A program made the translations under genes and the position numbers. DNA of 64,000 bases from Rhodospirillum sp. (GTDB taxonomy: Bacteria; Pseudomonadota; Alphaproteobacteria; Dongiales; Dongiaceae), in the NCBI GenBank assembly GCA_013822765.1, contig PNKY01000002.1, positions 310,001 to 374,000 on the forward strand. Direction: 5' to 3'. The notes beneath the pieces are model-generated. The model made no database searches, had not been told where the DNA came from, and was given only the letters and a program-made list of their open reading frames with translations. Below, in pieces: positions 16,356 through 24,481 of the stretch. Every line of letters starts with the position of its first letter. The first letter of the stretch is position 1.

Positions 16356-16362
16356 GGGCGTG

Positions 16363-17220
16363 ATGAATCAGATTTCAAGCCTCGAAAGAATCATCCGCGG
16401 CGTGCTGATTGCGCTGGTCCTGGTGTTCTTCCTGTTTCCGATCTTCTGGATCCTCTTGATGTCGTTCCAGAACAACGACCAGATCCTCCGAATCCCACCC
16501 AGCCTGTTCTTCGAGCCGACCCTGCAGAACTACACTGCATTGCTGACCGGCAGGCTGGAGACGACCGCCGGCAACCTCGACATCGCCTTCATGCGCAACC
16601 TCGGCAACTCGTTGCTGCTGTCGACCTGCTCGGTCCTGCTGGCGCTGGTGTTGGGCGTGCCGGCGGCCTATGCCTTCGCACGCTATAAGTTCCGGCTGGG
16701 CGAGAACATCGCCTTCACGCTGCTGTCCTTCCGCTTTGCGCCGCCGCTGCTGGTGCTGCTGCCGCTCAGCCTGTTCTTCAAGCATCTGCATCTGACCGAC
16801 ACCTACATCGGCCTGATCTGGGTCTACCAGCTGATCTGCCTGCCGCTCATCCTGTGGATCGTGCGCGGCTATTTCGAAGACATCAGCCCTGACATCGAGC
16901 ATGCCTATCGTATTTCTGGCCACGGCTGGTGGAAGACCTTCCGCAAGATCGCAATTCCGCTGGCGCGGCCCGGCATCGCGGCGGCCGGACTGCTGGCCTT
17001 CATCTTCGCCTGGAACAACTTCATCTTCGCGCTGATTCTGGCCTCCGCATCGAAACAGCCGGTGACGGTCGGCGCGCTCGCTTTCGTGACGGCCTCGGGG
17101 ATCCAGTACGGCCAGATTGCCGCCGCGATCGTGTTGTCCGTCACGCCGACCCTGCTGCTGGCGCTCTATGCCCAGCGCTACCTGGTCGAGGGACTGTCGC
17201 TCGGCGCGGTGAAAGGGTAG
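16363..17220 (+). CDS. ABC sugar/polyol transporter permease (second)
   Basis: 285 residues, six predicted membrane helices, MalG/UgpE-type. The EAA-like loop is DIEHAYRISGHGWWKTFRKIAIPLARPG near residues 176-205, where the usual Glu-Ala-Ala is replaced by Glu-His-Ala. The ATG at 16363 is preferred over the adjacent GTG at 16360 because GAGGG is better spaced. It starts eight bases after the first permease stop, so translation is probably coupled. Confidence 0.9.
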   Translation: MNQISSLERIIRGVLIALVLVFFLFPIFWILLMSFQNNDQILRIPPSLFFEPTLQNYTALLTGRLETTAGNLDIAFMRNLGNSLLLSTCSVLLALVLGVPAAYAFARYKFRLGENIAFTLLSFRFAPPLLVLLPLSLFFKHLHLTDTYIGLIWVYQLICLPLILWIVRGYFEDISPDIEHAYRISGHGWWKTFRKIAIPLARPGIAAAGLLAFIFAWNNFIFALILASASKQPVTVGALAFVTASGIQYGQIAAAIVLSVTPTLLLALYAQRYLVEGLSLGAVKG

Positions 17221-17224
17221 GGCG

Positions 17225-18322
17225 ATGACCAGCCTCGAACTGCGCAACATCTCCAAGGGTTTCAAGTCCGGCAAGGTGTTGGAGGACGTGTCGCTGTCGG
17301 TGAAGGCCGGTGAGATCGTGGTGGTGTTCGGCCCCTCCGGCACCGGCAAGACGGTGCTGCTGCGCATGATCGCCGGCGTGCACTATCCCGATACCGGCAG
17401 CATCGCCATCGATGGCGAGGACGTGACCGATGCCGCGCCCGAAGCGCGCGGCGTCGGCATGGCGTTCCAGAACTTCGCCCTGTTCCCGCATTTCAGCACC
17501 TTCGAGAACATCGCGACTCCGCTCGAGGCGCGCAATACGCCCGCGGCCAAGCTCAAGGAGCAGGTCGGCGCCATTGCCCGCATGCTCAAGATCGATCATG
17601 TCCTCGATCACGCGCCGCGCGAATTGTCCAACGGCCAGAAGCAGCGCACCGCCCTGGCGCGGGCACTGGTGGCGCAGCCCAAGGTCTTGCTGCTTGACGA
17701 TCCGCTGCGCAATGTCGATGCCAAGCTGCGCTACGAGATGCGCCTGGAGCTGCCGCGCCTGCTGCGCACCTTCAACACCGCCGTTATCTACGTGACGCAG
17801 GACTACAAGGAGGCGATGGCGCTTGGTGACCACATCGCCGTGCTGCGCAACGGCCGGATCGAGCAATGGGCCGCGCCGCCAACGGTGTATCGCGAGCCCA
17901 TCTCGGTGGATGTGGCGCGGTTGTTCGGCGATCCCACCATCAACCTGCTGCCCTGCAGGCTGGAGATGAATGGCACTGGCTCGGTCACTCTGCTGGGCCG
18001 GCGCGCTCCAGTCTCCGGCGCTTACGCCCACGCGGCGGGCCGCGACCTGATCGCCGGGTTGCGGCCGGAGCATGTCGTGGTGTCGGAGACCGAAGCGCCG
18101 GATGCGATCCCCTTCGATCTCGATGCGGTGATGCCGGTCAACGTGCGCAGCGTGCTCTATCTGCGGGGCGCCAAGGGCGAGGAATTGCTGGCGACCGTCG
18201 GCGAGACCGAGGCGGCCAAGTTCGGTCGTGGCCATCGCAAGGTATGGGTGCGGTTTACGCCAAGCGATCTGCTGCTGTTCGATGCCGCGAGCGGCCAGCG
18301 CCTCTTGCCGCAGGTTCATTGA
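17225..18322 (+). CDS. ABC transporter ATPase 1 (MalK-type, degenerate catalytic residues)
   Basis: 365 residues: an NBD of about 230 residues plus a TOBE/MalK-like C-terminal domain. Walker A is intact (GPSGTGKT), as is the Q-loop (MAFQNFALFP). The signature is LSNGQ instead of LSGGQ. Walker B reads VLLLDDP, so the catalytic Glu is Asp. The switch region reads VTQD where THD is usual, so the switch His is Gln. These changes would impair hydrolysis at the site formed by its Walker motifs. It is paired with the ATPase encoded ten bases downstream, so the importer has an asymmetric ATPase pair. Confidence 0.9.
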   Translation: MTSLELRNISKGFKSGKVLEDVSLSVKAGEIVVVFGPSGTGKTVLLRMIAGVHYPDTGSIAIDGEDVTDAAPEARGVGMAFQNFALFPHFSTFENIATPLEARNTPAAKLKEQVGAIARMLKIDHVLDHAPRELSNGQKQRTALARALVAQPKVLLLDDPLRNVDAKLRYEMRLELPRLLRTFNTAVIYVTQDYKEAMALGDHIAVLRNGRIEQWAAPPTVYREPISVDVARLFGDPTINLLPCRLEMNGTGSVTLLGRRAPVSGAYAHAAGRDLIAGLRPEHVVVSETEAPDAIPFDLDAVMPVNVRSVLYLRGAKGEELLATVGETEAAKFGRGHRKVWVRFTPSDLLLFDAASGQRLLPQVH

Positions 18323-18332
18323 GGAAACGGTC

Positions 18333-19454
18333 ATGGCACAGCTTCTCCTCGACAGTGTCTCCAAGACCTACCGCCCGCGCGGCAAGGAGCCGGTGCAGGC
18401 GGTGAAGCGGGTCACCCTCGACGTGAAGGACGGCGAGATCGTTGCGTTGCTTGGCTCTTCCGGCTGCGGCAAGACCAGCATGCTGCGCATGATCGCCGGC
18501 TTTGAGGACGTCACCGAGGGCGCCATCCGTATCGGCGGCAAGGCGATCCATACGCTGCCGCCGGCGCAGCGCGATGTGGCGATGGCGTTCGAGGGCTACT
18601 CGCTCTATCCGCCGCTGAAGGTGCGCGAGAACATCGGCTTTGCCCTGCTGCGCGAGCGTGGCGCCAGCGCCGACATCGAGAAGCGCGTCAGGCATATCGC
18701 AGAGCTGCTGGAGATCACCGATATCCTCGACCGCTATCCGACCGTGATCTCCGCTGGGCAGCAGCAGCGCACCTCGCTTGCCCGCGCGCTGATCCGCCGC
18801 GCGCCGGTCTCGCTGCTGGACGAACCGATGTCGCAGCTCGAGCCGCAACTGCGCGCCATCCTGCGCGCGCGCCTCAAGGACTACCTAATCGAGCACAAGA
18901 TGACGACGGTGTTCGTCACCCACGACCAGACCGAGGCGATCGCGCTCGCCGACCGCATCGCGGTGATGGAAAAGGGCGAGCTGCAGCAGTTCGGCACGCC
19001 GGCCGAAATCAAGCAGAGCCCGAGCAACCTGTTCGTTGCCAGTTTCATCGGCGAGCCGCCGATGAACATCTTCGACGCCGCCATCGCGCCGGAAGGCAAC
19101 GCCACGTCCATCAGCGGCCTCGGCCCGAACGGACAACCGGCTTTCCGCCTCAAAGCGCCCGCCGCCGAAGCAAGCAATGGCAAGCGCGTGCGCCTCGGCA
19201 TCCGTCCGCACCTGATCGAGATCGGCGCCAACGGCTCAGCCGATGCGACCGGCAAGGTCATCACCAATCACTGGCTCGGCGACCAGAGCCACATCTGTTT
19301 CGAGATCGGCGGTTGCTCGGTGGTCGGCGTGACCGACAAGCCGGTCGAGGCGCAGGCCGGCGATGCGCTGTCGGTGCGCTTCCCGCTCGGCGCCGTGCAT
19401 CTGTTCGATGCCGAATCCGGCCGCGCCTTGGCGCACGGCCTGGGTCAGCGGTGA
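18333..19454 (+). CDS. ABC transporter ATPase 2 (MalK-type)
   Basis: 373 residues from ATG 18333 with GAGGAAA upstream. Walker A is GSSGCGKTS. The Q-loop reads MAFEGYSLYP, so the usual Gln is Glu. The signature is ISAGQQQR. Walker B keeps the Glu (SLLDEP) and the switch region keeps its His (VTHDQTEAI). The D-loop has Glu for Asp (SQLEPQLR). A TOBE domain follows with GIRPHLIEIG. Combined with ATPase 1, one composite site has an intact Walker B Glu and His facing LSNGQ, while the other has Asp and Gln facing ISAGQ. Confidence 0.9.
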   Translation: MAQLLLDSVSKTYRPRGKEPVQAVKRVTLDVKDGEIVALLGSSGCGKTSMLRMIAGFEDVTEGAIRIGGKAIHTLPPAQRDVAMAFEGYSLYPPLKVRENIGFALLRERGASADIEKRVRHIAELLEITDILDRYPTVISAGQQQRTSLARALIRRAPVSLLDEPMSQLEPQLRAILRARLKDYLIEHKMTTVFVTHDQTEAIALADRIAVMEKGELQQFGTPAEIKQSPSNLFVASFIGEPPMNIFDAAIAPEGNATSISGLGPNGQPAFRLKAPAAEASNGKRVRLGIRPHLIEIGANGSADATGKVITNHWLGDQSHICFEIGGCSVVGVTDKPVEAQAGDALSVRFPLGAVHLFDAESGRALAHGLGQR

Positions 19455-19459
19455 GCTGA

Positions 19460-21016
19460 ATGGCGCGCGACCTCATCCTCGCGATCGATGCCGGCACCTC
19501 GGTGATCAAGGTGTTGGCATTCGATCTGGATGGCAACGAGGTCGCCACCGCGGCGCGCCCCAACACCTATCGCACCGGCATCGGCGGGGCGGTCGAGCAG
19601 GACATGGCGCGCACCTGGCGCGACACCGTCGCCGTGCTGCGCGAGCTGACCGACAGCAACGCCGGCTTCGCCAGCCGCGCCGCCGTGCTGGCGGTGACGG
19701 GGCAGGGCGACGGCACCTGGCTGGTCGATCGCGACGGCCTGCCGGTCGCCCCGGCCTGGCTGTGGCTCGATGCGCGCGCCGCCGGACTGGTCGAGGAAAT
19801 GGACGCCAGCGGCGTGCGCCGGCGGATGTACCAGCACACCGGCTGCGGCCTCAATGCCTGCAACCAGAGTGGGCAGCTCGCCTGGATGGAGCGGCACACG
19901 CCGGAGGTGCTGGACCGCGCCGCGACCGCGCAGCATTGCAAGGACTGGCTCTATCTCAACCTCACCGGCCAGCGCGCGACCGACGTGACCGAGGGTATCT
20001 TCACCTTCGGCGACTTCCGCACCCGGCGCTATGTGCCCGAGATCCTGGATTGGATGGATATCTCCAAGCGCCGTCATCTGCTGCCGGACCTGGTGGACGG
20101 TACGCGCACGACGCACGGGCTGACGGAACACGCGGCCAAGGAAACCGGCCTGCCGTCCGGATTGCCGGTATCGCTGGGCAGCGTCGATGTCGCCTGCTCC
20201 TCGCTCGGCGCCGGCCTCTACGAGCCGGGACGGAATGTCGGCTGCTCCATCATCGGTTCAACCGGCATGAGCATGCGGTTTGTGCCCAACGCCAACGACC
20301 TGGCCTTGGCGCCGGAGCCCGGCGGCTACACCATGGCCTATCCGGTCGATGGCGCGGTTGCCCAGATGCAGTCCACCATGGCGGCGACCATCAACATCGA
20401 CTGGATCGTCGAGGTTGGCCGCGACGCCGCCAAGGCGCTGGGCCACGAGGTCGATCGGAAGGAGGCTCTCAAAGCGCTCGACGCGCGGGTGCTCGATGCC
20501 AATCCGAATTCCGAGATCTACCACCCTTACATCCTCGAGGCCGGCGAACGCGGGCCTTTCACCAACGCCAACGCCCGCGCGCAGTTCATCGGCCTCACGC
20601 ACCACACCAGCTTCATAGACTTGGTGCGCACGGTCTATGACGGCTTGGTCATGGCCGCGCGCGACTGCTACGCCGCGATGGGGTCGCAACCGGAGGAGAT
20701 TCGCATCGCTGGCGGTGCCGCGCGGTCCAAGGCGCTGAAACTGCTGCTGGCAAGCGCGATGGGCGTGCCTGTGCGCGAGAGCGCGCGCGAAGAATCCGGC
20801 GCAGCCGGCGCGGCCATGATGGCGGCGGTCGCGATCGGCGCGCTCCCCGACATGGCGGTGGCGGTCGAGAAGTGGGTGAAGCCCAGCCTGCGCGGCACGG
20901 TCCAGCCCGATGCTCAGTTGAAAGCCCGCTACGACCAGCTGTTCCCGATCTATATGAAAGCGCGCCAGGCGATGCCGCCGATCTGGGCCGACCTCGCGCG
21001 CAGCAGGAAGCATTGA
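19460..21016 (+). CDS. FGGY-family carbohydrate kinase (EryA-like polyol kinase)
   Basis: 518 residues starting RDLILAIDAGTSVIKVLAFD, the N-terminal FGGY nucleotide motif. Motifs that I recall from erythritol kinase EryA are present: EQDMARTW, VTGQGDGTWLVD, GIFTFGDFRTRRY, the ATP-domain GSTGMSMRF and the C-terminal GGAARSKALKLLL with AREESGAAGAAMMAA. The length equals EryA (about 519). It probably phosphorylates the imported polyol at a terminal carbon. Its stop overlaps the next start by one base (TGATG), so the two genes are coupled. The substrate could be erythritol, threitol or a pentitol. Confidence 0.88.
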   Translation: MARDLILAIDAGTSVIKVLAFDLDGNEVATAARPNTYRTGIGGAVEQDMARTWRDTVAVLRELTDSNAGFASRAAVLAVTGQGDGTWLVDRDGLPVAPAWLWLDARAAGLVEEMDASGVRRRMYQHTGCGLNACNQSGQLAWMERHTPEVLDRAATAQHCKDWLYLNLTGQRATDVTEGIFTFGDFRTRRYVPEILDWMDISKRRHLLPDLVDGTRTTHGLTEHAAKETGLPSGLPVSLGSVDVACSSLGAGLYEPGRNVGCSIIGSTGMSMRFVPNANDLALAPEPGGYTMAYPVDGAVAQMQSTMAATINIDWIVEVGRDAAKALGHEVDRKEALKALDARVLDANPNSEIYHPYILEAGERGPFTNANARAQFIGLTHHTSFIDLVRTVYDGLVMAARDCYAAMGSQPEEIRIAGGAARSKALKLLLASAMGVPVRESAREESGAAGAAMMAAVAIGALPDMAVAVEKWVKPSLRGTVQPDAQLKARYDQLFPIYMKARQAMPPIWADLARSRKH

Positions 21017-22059
21017 TGAACAAGTTCAAGATTGCGGTGATCGGCGACCAGTTCATGAAGGCCTCGGCCTTCACCGACGCGCTCGCCAAGGTGCCCGGCC
21101 TCGATGCCGACGTGCGGACCATGGAGCTGCCCTGGCCGGACCAGCCGATGCGCCACGGCTATGTCGATGGTGGCCTGCAGGGCCTGCGCGAATATATGGG
21201 CGAGCCGGACGAGATCGTGCGCTTCGTCGATGGCGCGGAGATCCTGATCAACCACCTGGCGCCGATCAACGGCGATATCCTGGATCGCCTGCCGGCGTTG
21301 AAACTGATCGCTGTGTCGCGCGGCGGGCCGGTCAACATCGACGTCGCGGCCTGCAAGGCACGCAAGGTGAAGCTGGTGAACACGCCGGGCCGCAATTCCT
21401 CGGCGGTGGCGGAATTCACCATCGCCGCCATCCTGGCTGAGACGCGCCTGATCCGTGCCGGCCACGAATCGCTGCGGCAGGGCGTGTGGCGCGGCGATCT
21501 CTACCGCTTCGACAAAATCGATGCCGAGCTGTCGGAAATGACCGTTGGCCTGATCGGCTACGGCCATATCGGCACCAAGGTCGTGCGCCTGCTGAAGCCG
21601 TTTGGCTGCCGCATCCTGGTGTGCGACCCCTACGTCCCGCTCTCGACCGAAGACCGTGATGACGATGTCGAGCAGGTCGATCTCGATACCCTGCTGAAGC
21701 GCAGCGACGTGGTCAGCCTGCACGCCCGCGTGACGGAAGAAACCAAGGGCTTCCTGGCCGCGCCGCAGTTCGCGCGCATGAAACCGGGCGCCTATTTCAT
21801 CAACACCGCGCGCGGGCCGATGGTGAACTACGACGATCTCTACCAGGCGCTGAAGTCGCGGCACGTCCGCGGGGCCATGCTGGAAACCTTCTGGCTGGAG
21901 CCGCCGCCGCCGGAGTCTCCGCTGCTCAAGCTTGACAATGTCACGCTGACTCCACACATCGCTGGCGCTTCCACCACCACCGTGCGGATCGCCGCCCGCA
22001 TGATCGCCGAGGAGATCCGGCGCCACGGGGCAGGCGAGCCGCCGCTCAATCCTTGCTGA
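21016..22059 (+). CDS. D-2-hydroxyacid dehydrogenase (NAD-dependent, SerA-like)
   Basis: 347 residues from ATG 21016. The NAD-binding glycine motif is GLIGYGHIG (G181, G183, G186), with an acidic residue (CDP) at the end of beta 2. The catalytic set is in place: Arg in INTARGPMV, Glu in MLETFWLEPPP and His in LTPHIAGAS. Enzymes of this family interconvert 2-keto acids and D-2-hydroxy acids. The gene is not part of the erythritol loci I know, so it points to an acidic intermediate or a different substrate in this operon. Confidence 0.87.
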   Translation: MNKFKIAVIGDQFMKASAFTDALAKVPGLDADVRTMELPWPDQPMRHGYVDGGLQGLREYMGEPDEIVRFVDGAEILINHLAPINGDILDRLPALKLIAVSRGGPVNIDVAACKARKVKLVNTPGRNSSAVAEFTIAAILAETRLIRAGHESLRQGVWRGDLYRFDKIDAELSEMTVGLIGYGHIGTKVVRLLKPFGCRILVCDPYVPLSTEDRDDDVEQVDLDTLLKRSDVVSLHARVTEETKGFLAAPQFARMKPGAYFINTARGPMVNYDDLYQALKSRHVRGAMLETFWLEPPPPESPLLKLDNVTLTPHIAGASTTTVRIAARMIAEEIRRHGAGEPPLNPC

Positions 22060-22066
22060 GGGCTCG

Positions 22067-22789
22067 ATGAACAAACAAGAACTGGATCTGCGCAAAGGGA
22101 TCATCGCCGCGTGCCGTTCGATGAACGCGCTCGGCGTCAATCAGGGCACCTCGGGCAACGTCAGCGCGCGCTACCAGGACGTGATGCTGATCACACCCTC
22201 CGGCGTGCCGTACGAGGACCTGAAGCCCGCCGACATCGCGACCATGCCGATCAAGGGCGAATACGGCTCGTGGTCGGGTCCGCTCAACCCGTCCTCGGAA
22301 TGGCGCTTCCACCTCGACATTATGCGCTCGCGGCCCGAGGTCGGCTCGGTGGTGCATACCCACAGCACCTACGCCACCACGCTCGCGATCTGCGGCAAGG
22401 AGATTCCGGCCATCCACTACATGGTGGCGGCGGCCGGCGGCCCGACGGTTCGCGTGGCTCCCTACGCCACCTATGGCACCGAGGATCTGTCCGCGCTCGC
22501 CTTGAAGGCGCTGGAGGGACGGACCTGCTGCCTGCTGCGCAACCACGGCGTGATCGCGACCGGCGCCAATGTCGGGCGCGCGCTGTGGCTGGCGGTCGAG
22601 ATCGAGACCCTGGCGCGGCAATACTACCTGTCGCTGGCGATCGGCGGCGCGCAGATCCTGCCGGACGACGAGATCGTCCGAGTGGTCGAGAAGTTCAAGA
22701 ACTACGGTCCCAAATCCAAGCCGACCGCGCTGAAAAAGGCGGCAGCGAAGTCCAAGCCGGCAGCGAAGAAGACCGCCAAGCGTAAGTAG
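22067..22789 (+). CDS. Class II aldolase (FucA/RhaD-like) with Lys/Ala-rich tail
   Basis: 240 residues. The zinc site is H97-x-H99 in VVHTHSTYA plus H160 in LLRNHGVIA, with the catalytic Glu at E78 in NPSSEWRFH. These are the ligands and base of L-fuculose-1-phosphate aldolase. It should cleave a ketose 1-phosphate to DHAP and an aldehyde. The last 30 residues (from about 211) are repeats of Ala-Lys-Pro such as KKAAAKSKPAAKKTAKRK, beyond the normal end of FucA (about 215), which is unusual for this enzyme and resembles a histone-like tail. Confidence 0.85.
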   Translation: MNKQELDLRKGIIAACRSMNALGVNQGTSGNVSARYQDVMLITPSGVPYEDLKPADIATMPIKGEYGSWSGPLNPSSEWRFHLDIMRSRPEVGSVVHTHSTYATTLAICGKEIPAIHYMVAAAGGPTVRVAPYATYGTEDLSALALKALEGRTCCLLRNHGVIATGANVGRALWLAVEIETLARQYYLSLAIGGAQILPDDEIVRVVEKFKNYGPKSKPTALKKAAAKSKPAAKKTAKRK

Positions 22790-22827
22790 TGCCAGTCAAG
22801 AGATGACCATTCGTTCCCACTTTCCCT

Positions 22828-22928
22828 CATGGCCGGGCGAAGACCCGACGATCCAAGTTGGCATCCGAGTGGCTCGTCAAGACTTGGATCACCGGGTCTC
22901 GACGCTTCGCGCCGGCCCGGTGATGACG
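22828..22928. repeat. Dispersed intergenic palindrome, copy 1
   Basis: An imperfect long inverted repeat between the aldolase and the GlpD-like gene. The outer arms are tcatggccgggc and gccggcccggtgatga, and the inner arms ATCCAAG and CTTGGAT are perfect. This is the style of repeated intergenic palindromes seen throughout rhizobial-type genomes. It sits inside an operon and may form a large RNA hairpin. Confidence 0.6.
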
Positions 22929-22942
22929 GAGAGGATGAGTAA

Positions 22943-24481
22943 GTGGATGCGGCCCGCATGACCACGTACGACCTGCTCGTCATCGGCGGCGGCGTCAATG
23001 GTGCCGGCATAGCGCGCGATGCGGCGGGGCGGGGGCTCAGCGTGCTCCTGTGCGAGAAAGACGACCTGGCGCAAGGCACCTCCTCGCGCAGCGGCAAGCT
23101 GGTGCATGGCGGGCTGCGCTATCTCGAATACTACGAGTTCCGCCTGGTGCGCGAGGCGCTGATCGAGCGCGAGGTGTTGCTCGACGCCGCGCCGCACATC
23201 ATCTGGCCCATGCGCTTCGTGCTGCCGCATTCGCCGGAGCAGCGTCCGGCCTGGCTGGTGCGCCTCGGCCTCTTTCTCTACGACCATCTCGGCGGCCGCA
23301 GGAAACTCCCCGCCACCCGCGCCATCGACCTCGCCAACGATCCGGTGGGAAAGCCGATCAAGGACGCGTACACGCGCGCCTTCGAGTATTCGGACTGCTG
23401 GGTCGACGATTCCCGCCTGGTCGTGCTCAACGCGCTCGATGCCCAGGCGCGTGGTGCCGAGGTCCGAACACGCACCGCGATGCTGTCGGCCCGGCGCGAC
23501 GGCGATGCCTGGACCGTTGAACTGGGCGATGCTTCGGGACAGCACACCGTGCACGCTCGCTGCATCGTCAATGCGGCGGGGCCGTGGGTGGAGGATGTGC
23601 TCGCCGGCATCGACGGCTCGTCCAGCAACCGCCGCGTCCGCCTGGTGAAGGGCAGCCACATCGTCACCCGCAAGTTCTGGGACGGCGACCAGGCCTACCT
23701 GCTGCAGAACCACGACAAGCGCGTGATCTTCGTCAACCCGTACGAGGGCGACCTGGCGCTGATCGGCACCACCGACATCGCGGTCGAGGGCAAGCCGGAG
23801 GACGCCGCGATCGATGATCGCGAGATCGATTACCTGCTCGCGGTCCTTGCGCGGTATTTTGATCGCCCGCCGACCCGCGCCGACATCGTGCACAGCTTCT
23901 CCGGTGTCCGGCCGCTCTATGACGACAACGCCGAGAATCCTTCGGCTGTGACACGCGACTACATCTTCGACATCGATCCGAAGCTGCCGAACGGCGCAGT
24001 GCCGCCGATCCTGTCGATCTTCGGCGGCAAGATCACGACATATCGCAAGCTGGCGGAACATGCGCTCGACAAGCTGGGACCTTTCTTCCCCGGAATGAGC
24101 AAAGCGTGGACCGCTCGCGTGCCGCTGCCCGGCGGCGATATGGAGGATTTCGACGGCTGGCTCGCGGCCTTCCGCAGGCAATTCCCCTGGCTGCCGGGTG
24201 ATCTCGCGGTACATTACGGCCGGCTCTATGGCACCCGCGCCGCCGCGCTGCTGGAAGGCGCGAGAAGCCTGTCCGATCTCGGCATGCATTTCGGCGCAAA
24301 GTTCTATGAGCGCGAAGCGCGCTTCCTGCTCCGCACCGAATGGGCGCGCGCGGCAGAGGACATCCTCGACCGCCGCACCAAGCATGGCCTGCATCTGACC
24401 ACGGCCGAGCGCGCTGCCTTCACGCGGTGGCTGGCGGGCCTGAACGAGCAGGCACCGGTGCCGATGCGCGCTGCCACATGA
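22943..24481 (+). CDS. FAD-dependent glycerol-3-phosphate dehydrogenase family (GlpD/EryB-like)
   Basis: 512 residues from GTG 22943, which follows GAGAGG at good spacing. An ATG at 22958 is an alternative. The dinucleotide motif is VIGGGVNGAGIARDAAGRG, then LAQGTSSRSGKLVHGGLRYLE, the GlpD signature. RHDxR-like regions and a C-terminal GlpD helical domain follow (from about 390: GKITTYRKLAEHAL). EryB, the erythritol-phosphate dehydrogenase, belongs to this family and is about 500 residues. In this context it should oxidise a polyol phosphate to a keto-sugar phosphate, passing electrons to quinone. Glycerol 3-phosphate remains possible. Confidence 0.88.
   Translation: MDAARMTTYDLLVIGGGVNGAGIARDAAGRGLSVLLCEKDDLAQGTSSRSGKLVHGGLRYLEYYEFRLVREALIEREVLLDAAPHIIWPMRFVLPHSPEQRPAWLVRLGLFLYDHLGGRRKLPATRAIDLANDPVGKPIKDAYTRAFEYSDCWVDDSRLVVLNALDAQARGAEVRTRTAMLSARRDGDAWTVELGDASGQHTVHARCIVNAAGPWVEDVLAGIDGSSSNRRVRLVKGSHIVTRKFWDGDQAYLLQNHDKRVIFVNPYEGDLALIGTTDIAVEGKPEDAAIDDREIDYLLAVLARYFDRPPTRADIVHSFSGVRPLYDDNAENPSAVTRDYIFDIDPKLPNGAVPPILSIFGGKITTYRKLAEHALDKLGPFFPGMSKAWTARVPLPGGDMEDFDGWLAAFRRQFPWLPGDLAVHYGRLYGTRAAALLEGARSLSDLGMHFGAKFYEREARFLLRTEWARAAEDILDRRTKHGLHLTTAERAAFTRWLAGLNEQAPVPMRAAT

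Noticed and set aside
13866..19454. Glycerol importer GlpSTPQV
   Set aside because: That system also has one binding protein, two permeases and two ATPases, but here the regulator is SorC/EryD-like and the adjacent kinase is EryA-like rather than GlpK, so a polyol other than glycerol is more likely.
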